In this document: piece after piece, positions 16,145-24,173 of the stretch
Layout of the letters: each line of letters starts with the position of its first letter
Position numbering within the stretch: position 1 is the stretch's first letter
Assembly (NCBI GenBank): GCA_902799655.1
Contig: CADCBH010000018.1
Location: 36,483 to 100,482 of the forward strand
Direction of reading: 5' to 3'
Origin: an uncultured Bacteroidales bacterium
GTDB lineage: Bacteria; Bacteroidota; Bacteroidia; Bacteroidales; Bacteroidaceae
Length of the DNA stretch: 64,000 nucleotides
Position numbers and translations under genes: made by a program
The notes under the pieces: model-generated
Database searches by the model: none
The model's input: the letters and a program-made list of their open reading frames with translations, nothing else
Told to the model about the DNA's origin: nothing

Positions 16145-17830
16145 TTATTTTGCTACATCCTTCAACTCCAAGTCATTAGCAGCATACTGCTTGAGTGAAG
16201 GATCTTTCTGGATAGCTGAACGCAAGAACGAAGCTGCAGCATCGTTGTTGCCCTGACGGGCGCTGACGATAGCCTGCAGATAGTCGGTCATGCCATCGGG
16301 ACGTTCTACATTCTTCAAAGTCTGTGAAGCCTTGGCATAGTTCTTGTTCAGAATCTGGGCCAAAGCGGCACTGTTAGAGTTGATACCATTGAAGTCCTGC
16401 TCAGCCAGTGTGTAGTTACCCTGAGCAAGATGCAGGTTACCCAGCGTCTCAGCTAGACCCTTGGCATTACCAGCCTGACCGATATTATTCTCAGCCGTCT
16501 GGAGGTCGCCGCGCTGCAGCGCCAACAGGCCAAGATTAGCCTTCGTCTCAGCACAAATTCCTGCTCCGCTTGCAGCATTGAGGTAACGCTGTGCTTCTTC
16601 GTAGTTACCCTGACTATAGGCTAATGCAGCGAGGTTGTTATAAGCACGGGCATCCTTTGGATACAAACGTGTGGTGGTCTTCAGGATATTCTCCTGCTCA
16701 GCAGGTGTCTCGGCAATAGAGGCAGCATAGATGAGTTCCTCAATAGAGAGCTTCGAAGGATCGTTCTTTATCTGATTGAAGATCTGCTCGTCATCACGAC
16801 CGATTGTCTCGTAGTTGATGGTCAGACGGGCACGGCGCAGCTCAGGCAGGATACCGTCAGCCAGCTCCTGGAAGCCATGGCTCATATTCTTAATCTGCTG
16901 TTCACGCTCCTGAGGATCCTTATACATAGAGAGCACACGCAGGATGACATCCTTATCCTGGATATTGCTGGCCTGTACCAACTGCTGGAAACCTTCCCAG
17001 TCCTGAGCGGTATAGTTGGCCTCAACATCACCATCCATATTGGCCTGCTTCATCTGCTGCTTCACATAGCCCTCAGTATTCTGCTGACGCTTGTTGGCCA
17101 GCTTCTCGTTGAGAGCGAAGCCACCATCAGGAGAGGCATAGGCTGACACCTCGACACCAGAGAGCATCATATTCTCACGATCGCTGCTAATACGCTTCAG
17201 CAGGTTGACAAACTCCTGAACAGAGTTATTCTGCAGTTCGCTCTTACGCAGTTCAGCCTGCTGGATGAGGAACTTGATATTGGCCTCCTGTTTCTGCTCA
17301 ACAACACGCTGGAAAGCATCGGGAGCCACACTAGGCTGGGCAGAGGTCAGCGTACGATGATAGAGTTCGCTGGTTGCGATGACACCATCAGCCACCTTAA
17401 TAGCAGGTACAGCCACTTCCTTCTTACCAATCTTGGCATCGAAGGTCAGATAGAGTTCACTCTTCTGCATAGCTGCCTCATAGGGATAGCTAGTCTTCAT
17501 CGTGTAATGTCCACCAAGCTGATAGCTGATAGTCTGATCGTTGCCTAGCACTTTCTCACCCTGGAAAGTAGCAGAACGGCCCTTCAGAGTCTGTGTAGCA
17601 CCATTCTTCGTGAAGCGCAACTCCGGAGTAACGGTGACTACAGCTTTTTTGTTCATGTATTTCTCAGGGAATACACCATTGATGGTTGCATCGACTTGTC
17701 CACCATCAGCAACCAGAGGGTTAGGATTCACTTTGAAATAATCACTGGAGAGTTGGCCCAGTTTTCCTGAGCACGAAGTCAGCACAGCAACAGAAAGTGC
17801 CGACAGCATCAGCATGTTTTTTGTTTTCAT
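16145..17830 (-). CDS. TPR/OmpA-like outer-membrane lipoprotein
   Basis: 561 residues. The signal peptide ends at a lipobox-like LTSC (about residue 20). An N-terminal beta-rich region follows (to about 170), then a segment containing VSAYASPDGG and NEKLANKRQQN that resembles an OmpA-like peptidoglycan-binding fold. From about residue 365 onward there are tetratricopeptide helices (ARAYNNLAALAYSQGNYEEA is a clear TPR unit). It is the first gene of a three-gene operon. A promoter box TATCTTTG lies at 17867-17874. A role in envelope organisation is inferred. Confidence 0.82.
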   Translation of the reverse strand: MKTKNMLMLSALSVAVLTSCSGKLGQLSSDYFKVNPNPLVADGGQVDATINGVFPEKYMNKKAVVTVTPELRFTKNGATQTLKGRSATFQGEKVLGNDQTISYQLGGHYTMKTSYPYEAAMQKSELYLTFDAKIGKKEVAVPAIKVADGVIATSELYHRTLTSAQPSVAPDAFQRVVEQKQEANIKFLIQQAELRKSELQNNSVQEFVNLLKRISSDRENMMLSGVEVSAYASPDGGFALNEKLANKRQQNTEGYVKQQMKQANMDGDVEANYTAQDWEGFQQLVQASNIQDKDVILRVLSMYKDPQEREQQIKNMSHGFQELADGILPELRRARLTINYETIGRDDEQIFNQIKNDPSKLSIEELIYAASIAETPAEQENILKTTTRLYPKDARAYNNLAALAYSQGNYEEAQRYLNAASGAGICAETKANLGLLALQRGDLQTAENNIGQAGNAKGLAETLGNLHLAQGNYTLAEQDFNGINSNSAALAQILNKNYAKASQTLKNVERPDGMTDYLQAIVSARQGNNDAAASFLRSAIQKDPSLKQYAANDLELKDVAK

Positions 17831-17866
17831 TTTCGTATTAATAGCTATTTATACCTTATTTAATTG

Positions 17867-17874
17867 CAAAGATA
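17867..17874 (-). promoter_or_regulatory. -7 box of the TPR lipoprotein operon
   Basis: TATCTTTG on the minus strand, 37 bases before the ATG. Confidence 0.65.
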
Positions 17875-17957
17875 GTCATTATATTCGGTAAAACGACGAA
17901 AACCACTCTTTTTTTTATTTTTTTATCCATTTATTCGTTTATTTCCCAAAAAATGCG

Positions 17958-17965
17958 TACCTTTG
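17958..17965 (+). promoter_or_regulatory. -7 box of the tRNA-Val promoter
   Basis: TACCTTTG 17 bases upstream of the tRNA 5' end. Confidence 0.65.
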
Positions 17966-17982
17966 CATCGCTTTCAAGTAAA

Positions 17983-18056
17983 GTCGGCATAGCTCAGCTG
18001 GTTAGAGTATCACCTTGACATGGTGGGGGTCCTTGGTTCGAGTCCAAGTGTCGACA
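17983..18056 (+). tRNA. tRNA-Val (GAC anticodon)
   Basis: 74 bases with acceptor GTCGGCA/TGTCGAC (one G-U pair), D arm GCTCAGCTGGTTAGAGT, anticodon loop TTGACAT between CACC and GGTG, and a TTCGAGT T loop. No encoded CCA. Confidence 0.93.
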
Positions 18057-18066
18057 CACAAAAAAA

Positions 18067-18098
18067 AAGTGGCTGAATGGTTCAGTCACTTCTTTTTT
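18067..18098. terminator. intrinsic terminator after tRNA-Val
   Basis: AAGTGGCTGA pairs with TCAGTCACTT (one mismatch), followed by six T; a run of A on the other side makes it usable from both strands. Confidence 0.85.
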
Positions 18099-18107
18099 CT
18101 TGCTGTG

Positions 18108-18191
18108 TGCCGCGAGCGGGACTCGAACCCGCACAGCTGCAATAGCCAAGGGATTTTAAGTCCCTCGTGTCTACCATTCCACCATCGCGGC
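18108..18191 (-). tRNA. tRNA-Leu (TAA anticodon)
   Basis: 84 bases, class II with a variable arm. Acceptor GCCGCGA/TCGCGGC, anticodon loop CTTAAAA between AGGGA and TCCCT, T loop TTCGAGT. Confidence 0.95.
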
Positions 18192-18251
18192 ATCGTAAGC
18201 GGTTGCAAAGGTATGAAAAATTTAGCTCACAGCCAAATTTTTCATCAAGAA

Positions 18252-18842
18252 TTATCTTCGGAACACGCTGACTAGACCAAAAGGGCCCGTTGTAGCGGCA
18301 ACATACTTCTCAAGACCAGTGTCTCCTTCCTCACCATTCAGGAGGATACCGCCATTATTCATGTCATATTTCCTACCACACTTGCTACATGTGGCAATAC
18401 CCGTACCAGCCATCGTGACGCGGTAGTTAGGACTGATGGTATTGTTCTCACGGCGCACGCAATTAGGGCATTGCACGTCGTAACCGACAAAACCACCATT
18501 CATCCCATCGGTATTCAATGTCTGAAAACCCACAATGATGCCATTATTCAGTCCAAGGACGAAGTTTGCCTGAGACTCTTCGGCAGACTCAGGTTTCTGC
18601 GAAGTCAAACCATCACTATTCTGGAAATGCAGGTATTTGACACCTGCACGAGTTGACTCAGTTATCAAACAGAAGACACCACGCGAGGCGCCATCGAGTG
18701 CAGTAGCCAGCGTTGCATCGTTGTGAATCTGGTTATTATAGGAAAAACGGCAATACCATGAGCTATACTCCGGCTCAGCAGCACAGGCGAGCAGACATAA
18801 GAGAGCCAAAGGGTAAAAGATCAGAAGAGCCGTCTTTCTCAT
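18252..18842 (-). CDS. lipoprotein with two CxxC pairs, Rieske-like fold possible
   Basis: 196 residues with a lipoprotein signal (lipobox LLAC near residue 20). The mature part has CPNC and CSKC pairs about 25 residues apart, and GRKYDMNNGGILLNGE after the second pair. The spacing recalls a Rieske domain whose two histidines have become cysteines, so zinc rather than a 2Fe-2S cluster is more likely; this is inference. The start overlaps the argH stop by four bases, placing it last in the pyrE-SRPBCC-argH operon. Function unknown. Confidence 0.75.
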   Translation of the reverse strand: MRKTALLIFYPLALLCLLACAAEPEYSSWYCRFSYNNQIHNDATLATALDGASRGVFCLITESTRAGVKYLHFQNSDGLTSQKPESAEESQANFVLGLNNGIIVGFQTLNTDGMNGGFVGYDVQCPNCVRRENNTISPNYRVTMAGTGIATCSKCGRKYDMNNGGILLNGEEGDTGLEKYVAATTGPFGLVSVFRR

Positions 18843-20176
18843 TGCAGCAATCGTTTTTCAGCCTCAGTCATTCGCTCAAAGCCAAAGCCGTCGAGGACTT
18901 GATTCATTAAAGTCTGGATGCGATCGTTACATAGATTACCGATAGAGCCCTCATGGGTATGATGAATCGCCTTATTAGGTGTAAAGGAGCCTGCCTCGAT
19001 ATCGAGACCCACTTTCTTATAAGCGTCACGGAAAGGCATACCTTCGACTGCCAAACGGTTCACCTCCTCAACGGAGAACATCGGGTCATACATCGGATTG
19101 TCAAGGATATCCTCGCGCACTTCTATTTTATTAATAATGTAAGCTGCCATCTGCAAGCAGTCTTTCAGTTCGTCGAAAGCTGGCAGGAATACCTCCTTGA
19201 TGATTTGCAGGTCGCGGAAGTAGCCTACGGGCAGGTTATTCATAATGAGCGTCACCTGCTGGGGCAAAGCCTGCAACTTATTGCTCTTAGCACGAATCAA
19301 CTCGAAAACATCGGGATTCTTCTTATGAGGCATGATGCTTGAGCCCGTAGTACATTCCTTAGGCAGTTTAACAAACGAGAAATTCTGAGAATTAAACAGA
19401 CAGGCATCAAAAGCCATCTTAGCTAACGTTCCAGCGATGGTAGCAATGGCAAAACCTACATTGCGTTCCATCTTTCCTCTTCCCATCTGAGCATAAACCA
19501 CGTTATAATCCATCGAGTCGAAGCCCAACAGATCAGTCGTCATCTGACGGTTCAAGGGGAACGAACTTCCATAGCCTGCAGCAGAACCTAAAGGATTACG
19601 ATTGGTCATCTTGTAAGCTGCCTGAAGGAAAAGCATATCGTCGGTCAGGCTCTCAGCATAAGCGCCAAACCACAAACCAAACGATGAAGGCATAGCAACC
19701 TGTAGGTGGGTATAGCCAGGCATCAACACCTGCTGATACTGTTCACTCTTCTGGATGAGTTCATCAAATAGCACCTTTACACCATCAGCTATCTCCATCA
19801 GTTCATGACGGGTAAAAAGTTTGAGGTCAACGAGCACCTGATCGTTACGAGAACGTCCAGAGTGGATTTTCTTTCCCATATCGCCTAACTTACGTGTCAG
19901 CATCAGTTCCACCTGAGAATGCACATCCTCGATGCCATCTTCTATGCAGAACTCACCACGCTCACAGAGCCGATAGATGGCCTTCAACTCAGCCAACAGC
20001 AAAGGGAGTTCATCTTTTCCTATCAAGCCGATGCTCTCCAACATGGTGATATGAGCCATTGAGCCCAATACATCGTATTTGGCCAGATAGAGGTCCATCT
20101 CACGGTCGCGACCGACGGTGAAGCGCTCAATCTCGGCATTCACCTCGAAATTCTTTTCCCACAGTTTGTTTGCCAT
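18839..20176 (-). CDS. argH: argininosuccinate lyase
   Basis: This is the last step of arginine synthesis, splitting argininosuccinate into arginine and fumarate. 445 residues with the superfamily signature GSSIMPHKKNPD (about residues 275-286), the HSQVELMLTRKLG-type N-terminal region and HSGRSRNDQ. It is slightly shorter than the ~460 typical of E. coli ArgH, as in other Bacteroidetes. It follows the SRPBCC gene after a 48-base gap filled with a CGTTAT repeat (20187-20220). Confidence 0.97.
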   Translation of the reverse strand: MANKLWEKNFEVNAEIERFTVGRDREMDLYLAKYDVLGSMAHITMLESIGLIGKDELPLLLAELKAIYRLCERGEFCIEDGIEDVHSQVELMLTRKLGDMGKKIHSGRSRNDQVLVDLKLFTRHELMEIADGVKVLFDELIQKSEQYQQVLMPGYTHLQVAMPSSFGLWFGAYAESLTDDMLFLQAAYKMTNRNPLGSAAGYGSSFPLNRQMTTDLLGFDSMDYNVVYAQMGRGKMERNVGFAIATIAGTLAKMAFDACLFNSQNFSFVKLPKECTTGSSIMPHKKNPDVFELIRAKSNKLQALPQQVTLIMNNLPVGYFRDLQIIKEVFLPAFDELKDCLQMAAYIINKIEVREDILDNPMYDPMFSVEEVNRLAVEGMPFRDAYKKVGLDIEAGSFTPNKAIHHTHEGSIGNLCNDRIQTLMNQVLDGFGFERMTEAEKRLLQ

Positions 20177-20186
20177 GTTTTTTTTT

Positions 20187-20220
20187 CGTTATTACGTTAT
20201 AACGTTATATCGTTATTACG
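20187..20220. repeat. CGTTAT repeat before argH
   Basis: Four cgttat units, two of them meeting in the palindrome acgttataacgt. A near-identical block lies before gldM at 60166-60198. Confidence 0.8.
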
Positions 20221-20224
20221 ACCT

Positions 20225-20638
20225 TTACACATAAGGAATCTGCGAAAGGGCATCGGCGATTTTCTCGACACCATCTTGCAAGGGGCCACTAACCATGCCT
20301 TTCAGCATAAAGGGGATGTCTGCCTGAACAGTAACCTTCATTTTGCTATTGGCAGAATCTACAGGCAACACCTGAATCCACAGGTTGAAGGGTAATGGTG
20401 ACTGTTCGGTCTCAAACTTCACACACTTGTTCTCTTCACGGTCGCAAATGCGCAACTTGATGGTGCCAACAGGTGACACACTGACCTGCACACTGTCATT
20501 ATCGAACTGAAAATCCTGTAACTTGTCCTGTGGCACACGGTCACGGACACGCTCCAGATTACTCAAGTCACTGATATTGCGATACACATTCTCTACAGGA
20601 TATGGTATCTGCTTGATGCTACTTTCAAATTTTGTCAT
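20225..20638 (-). CDS. SRPBCC (START-like) family protein
   Basis: 137 residues with the helix-grip pattern: a starting KFESSIKQIPYPVENVYRNI strand-helix and a long C-terminal helix ending SQIPYV. SRPBCC folds bind hydrophobic ligands; Bacteroidetes pyrE operons often carry this small gene, but its job is not known. The ATG at 20638 overlaps the pyrE stop by four bases, which favours it over an ATG at 20668 inside pyrE. Confidence 0.82.
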   Translation of the reverse strand: MTKFESSIKQIPYPVENVYRNISDLSNLERVRDRVPQDKLQDFQFDNDSVQVSVSPVGTIKLRICDREENKCVKFETEQSPLPFNLWIQVLPVDSANSKMKVTVQADIPFMLKGMVSGPLQDGVEKIADALSQIPYV

Positions 20639-21267
20639 TGTTTCCAAGTACTTGGTGATTGTCTCCATTCGGCCAAAACAGCCTTATCTGCTTCACTAAT
20701 ATAACCCGTCTCGGCAGCCTGCTCCAAAACGGCAGCATAGTCGCTCAGCGTCACCAGTTTGACGCCTGCCTGACGGAAAGCCTCTTCTGCTACTGGGAAT
20801 CCATAGGTAAACGAAGCCACCATACCGATGACCTCAACCCCATATTGACGCAATGCCTCGACAGCCTTCAGACTGCTGCCACCAGTGGAAATCAAGTCTT
20901 CCACGACGATAACCTTTGCCCCCTGCTCCAACTCGCCTTCAACCTGATTGCCCATACCATGGTCTTTGGGCTTAGGACGCACATAAGCATAAGGCAGTCC
21001 CAACTCATCTGCCACCAGAGCGCCCTGTGCTATAGCTCCCGTAGCCACTCCTGCCACAGCCTCTGCTTCAGGGAAGTGCTGCTGAATCAGGTGACACAAT
21101 TCTAATTTCACGAAAGAACGCACATCGGCAAAACCCAATGTCTTGCGATTGTCTGTATAGATGGGTGATTTCCACCCTGACGCCCATGTAAAGGGCTCGT
21201 TGGGCTGAAGCTTGATAGCTTTGATGTCCATCAGCTTCTGTGCAAAAAGTTTCTTGATAGTATCCAT
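20635..21267 (-). CDS. pyrE: orotate phosphoribosyltransferase
   Basis: PyrE joins orotate to PRPP in de novo pyrimidine synthesis. 210 residues with the PRPP-binding motif VIVVEDLISTGGSS (about residues 117-130), the catalytic loop RPKPKDHGMGNQ and an IYTDNRKTLG N-terminal region. It is the first gene of the operon pyrE-SRPBCC-argH-lipoprotein; the box TAACTTTG at 21300-21307 is its likely promoter. Confidence 0.96.
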   Translation of the reverse strand: MDTIKKLFAQKLMDIKAIKLQPNEPFTWASGWKSPIYTDNRKTLGFADVRSFVKLELCHLIQQHFPEAEAVAGVATGAIAQGALVADELGLPYAYVRPKPKDHGMGNQVEGELEQGAKVIVVEDLISTGGSSLKAVEALRQYGVEVIGMVASFTYGFPVAEEAFRQAGVKLVTLSDYAAVLEQAAETGYISEADKAVLAEWRQSPSTWKQ

Positions 21268-21299
21268 ATCTTTTACCTATTATTATTCCTAATCGGCGA

Positions 21300-21307
21300 C
21301 AAAGTTA
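21300..21307 (-). promoter_or_regulatory. -7 box of the pyrE operon
   Basis: TAACTTTG on the minus strand, 33 bases before the ATG. Confidence 0.6.
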
Positions 21308-21381
21308 CTAAGAAAATATGAAATATACATGAATTGTTAAGAATAATTTAAACCTTTTCGCATGAATGACGTCAAAGTGGC

Positions 21382-23937
21382 ATGATGCAAAAACTGCTAT
21401 TCTCTATTTTCGCTGCACTATGTGTGCTAACTGCCACGGCACAAGGTACCGTTAAAGGCAAGGTTATTGATAAGCAGACCGACGAGGTTCTGCAGTTTGT
21501 AAACGTTGTGGTTCAGACCGCTGCCGGCAAGCATGTCAAAGGAGCCATCACGGATGCCACAGGTCACTTTAATATTGGTGGGCTGAAAGATGGAGCCTAC
21601 CAATTACAGGTGTCTTTTGTAGGCTACAAGACCTTGACGCGCAAGTTCGACATTTCTGCAGGCCAGCGCAATGTTCACTTCAACGCACTCTATCTGGCGG
21701 AAGACGCCAAAACACTTCGTGAAGTTCAGGTGACAGGTCAGCGCTCGCAGATGAAACTGGAGGTCGACCGCAAGGTATTCAGCGTAGACCAGGTGCTGGC
21801 CGCAGCAGGTGGTAACGTAACCGACCTGTTGGAGAGTATTCCCAGCATAGAAGTGACGACAGATGGCGAGATATCGTTACGTGGAAACTCCAGCGTTGAA
21901 GTATGGATTAATGGTAAAGCCAGCGGTCTGACTACCGACAACCGCTATGAGATCCTTCAGCAGATTCCGGCAGAAAGCATTGAGAAGATTGAGGTCATTG
22001 ACAACCCCTCAGCCAAGTTCTCGCCAGAAGGCTCTGCAGGTATCATCAACATCGTTCTGAAACGTGACCGCAAGGCTGGCTACTATGGGTCCTTGCAGGT
22101 AGGTGCCAACAACAATAAGGGATATAATGCCAGTGGCAATGTCAACTACTCCAGTGGTCCACTCGACGCCTATGTCAATATTGGATACCGCAAGCGTGGA
22201 GGCAGTGGTGGCAGTAAGAGCGAACAACACTACAAGCAAACCAACGAATACCAAAACTACACCAGCGAGAGCGAGAACAAAGGCAACAACCTCTTTACGC
22301 GTGCCGGACTCACATGGCATCTCACAACCAAAGATGACATTTCCTTGGGAGGTATGTTTCTTTACGGCAAGCCTACTAATACGACAACGACACCATACCA
22401 TTATGGAACCATAGGTGCTTCGCAAGACAGCTACCAGATGTTCCGCCTGAATGAAGGTGGCGGCAGTCGCCATATGTATCATGGGGAGTTGGGCTATGAG
22501 CATCGTTTCAGTGACGTACACAAACTGACGGCCCATGGTGCTTATCACCGTTGGATGAGTGACAACGAGAATACTTACCGCGACTCGACAACATACCTGA
22601 CAATATCACCCGAATCTGCCGGACAGTCTAAGTACCACTTCCAATCACGTCCCGCCTACGTGCGCAACTACTCATGGGAGTTCAAGCTAGACTATGAGAA
22701 CCAAATCTCTCAAAACTTCAAATTGGAAGCAGGCTATAACGGCCGTTTCTCACATGAGAACACGCCCCAGGAGTCTTTCGAGGCTGCCAACTGGGACGGA
22801 AGTGGCATGACGGAAGACCAGAAATACTACAACAGGTTCATCTATAAGATGGACACACATGCCTTCTATACCACCGCTAATTTCAAGCTTGGTAAATGGG
22901 GCATTATGGCAGGTTTGCGAGGAGAATACTGGAAGGTTAACACGGAGAGCTATGACTATGCCCAAGAACATGGTACAGCAGCGAAAGACGCACCCTATAA
23001 GAAAGACTTCTTCGAACTCTTTCCCTCTCTGTTCCTGAACTACAATCTGACAGAAAGTGCCCAGTTACAACTGAATTACACGCGCCGTCTGCGTCGTCCT
23101 TGGGGTGGACAGCTCAACTCTTTTAAAAATACGCGCGATGCATCGATGGTAGAATTCGGTAATCCTGAACTGACACCAGAATATACGCATTCGCTCTCAC
23201 TCAACTTCCTGAAGACTTGGGCAGAGCATACGCTGAGCATCTCCACCTATTATCGTCCTACCACTGATGTCATGCAGCGCATCCGTTATCAGAACAGCTC
23301 CGACGGCATCATGTATATGACCCAGAAAAACCTCACCAAGCGTCAAAGCATGGGTATTGAGATTATTGGCAAGAACAAGCTCTGGCGTATCCTTGATTTG
23401 ACGACCACTGTCAACGGCTACTATAACAAACTCGATGGGTATGATTATATCATCGAAGGACAGCACGTCACTGGCGACGGAGACGAGAGCTTCTCATGGG
23501 ATGCCCGTCTGCTAGCTTCACTCATACTGCCTTACGACCTGTCAGTACAAGCAACAGGGAACTATCGCTCACGAGGAGTCATCACCCAAGGATACCGCAA
23601 GCCAAACGGTTCATTGGATCTGGGACTGCGCAAGAGTTTCTTTAACAAGACAATTGCTGTAGCACTCAACTGGCGCGACGTCTTCAACACCCGCCACTGG
23701 GAGAACTATACGGAGAGCGACACCTTCTGGCGTCATCAGAAAAACTGGCGCGACCCACGCATCAACATCCAGGTGACTTGGAACTTCGGCAATATGAACA
23801 ACAAAAAGAATGAAGTGCGCGAAGACTACCAGCAGCCATCACCTCTTGACCAACAGCCGCCACAAGGCAATTTCCAGAACGGAAACAATGGGGCTTTCCA
23901 AAATGGAAATAATGGCGCTGGTGGAGGAGAAGAATAA
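21382..23937 (+). CDS. TonB-dependent receptor-like outer-membrane protein
   Basis: 851 residues. A signal peptide (about 1-20, ending ATAQG) is followed by a carboxypeptidase-regulatory-like domain (about 22-105, GTVKGKVIDKQTDEVL), a plug domain (about 115-220, with IEKIEVIDNPSAKF and SAGIINIVLKR) and a long beta barrel of the OMP_b-brl_3 type. The C-terminus is a hydrophilic Pro/Gln/Asn/Gly tail (about 800-851) with two copies of QNGNNGA instead of the usual aromatic last strand residue. No SusD partner is adjacent, so the substrate is unknown. Two in-frame ATGs (21382, 21385) are possible. Confidence 0.88.
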   Translation: MMQKLLFSIFAALCVLTATAQGTVKGKVIDKQTDEVLQFVNVVVQTAAGKHVKGAITDATGHFNIGGLKDGAYQLQVSFVGYKTLTRKFDISAGQRNVHFNALYLAEDAKTLREVQVTGQRSQMKLEVDRKVFSVDQVLAAAGGNVTDLLESIPSIEVTTDGEISLRGNSSVEVWINGKASGLTTDNRYEILQQIPAESIEKIEVIDNPSAKFSPEGSAGIINIVLKRDRKAGYYGSLQVGANNNKGYNASGNVNYSSGPLDAYVNIGYRKRGGSGGSKSEQHYKQTNEYQNYTSESENKGNNLFTRAGLTWHLTTKDDISLGGMFLYGKPTNTTTTPYHYGTIGASQDSYQMFRLNEGGGSRHMYHGELGYEHRFSDVHKLTAHGAYHRWMSDNENTYRDSTTYLTISPESAGQSKYHFQSRPAYVRNYSWEFKLDYENQISQNFKLEAGYNGRFSHENTPQESFEAANWDGSGMTEDQKYYNRFIYKMDTHAFYTTANFKLGKWGIMAGLRGEYWKVNTESYDYAQEHGTAAKDAPYKKDFFELFPSLFLNYNLTESAQLQLNYTRRLRRPWGGQLNSFKNTRDASMVEFGNPELTPEYTHSLSLNFLKTWAEHTLSISTYYRPTTDVMQRIRYQNSSDGIMYMTQKNLTKRQSMGIEIIGKNKLWRILDLTTTVNGYYNKLDGYDYIIEGQHVTGDGDESFSWDARLLASLILPYDLSVQATGNYRSRGVITQGYRKPNGSLDLGLRKSFFNKTIAVALNWRDVFNTRHWENYTESDTFWRHQKNWRDPRINIQVTWNFGNMNNKKNEVREDYQQPSPLDQQPPQGNFQNGNNGAFQNGNNGAGGGEE

Positions 23938-23955
23938 AAAAAATCTCATTTTTTC

Positions 23956-23986
23956 TTTGATATTCCCTCGATTTGCACTACCTTTG
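23956..23986 (+). promoter_or_regulatory. promoter of the thiamine operon
   Basis: TTTG at 23956, 19 bases, TACCTTTG at 23979-23986; transcription should begin shortly before the TPP riboswitch. Confidence 0.8.
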
Positions 23987-24039
23987 CACCCGCATTAGCA
24001 ATGCGAAGCCACACTTTGTACCTTTAGGTCAAAGATTGT

Positions 24040-24121
24040 GCTTATCAAGGGGTGCTCACGGGTGTGGGCTGAGATGATACCCTCCAAACCTGATACGGGT
24101 AATGCCGGCGTAGGGATGATA
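24040..24121 (+). promoter_or_regulatory. TPP riboswitch (THI element)
   Basis: The conserved parts are all present: caaggggtgctc, gggctgagatgatacc, aacctgatacgggtaatg, ccggcgtaggga. It senses thiamine pyrophosphate and, in this position about 55 bases before the ATG, should shut off the TonB receptor-pnuT-thiamine pyrophosphokinase operon when TPP is plentiful. Confidence 0.97.
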
Positions 24122-24173
24122 GAGTAACTGAACGACCCCTTATTTTGTATTAATTATTAAATAAGGAAAAGAA

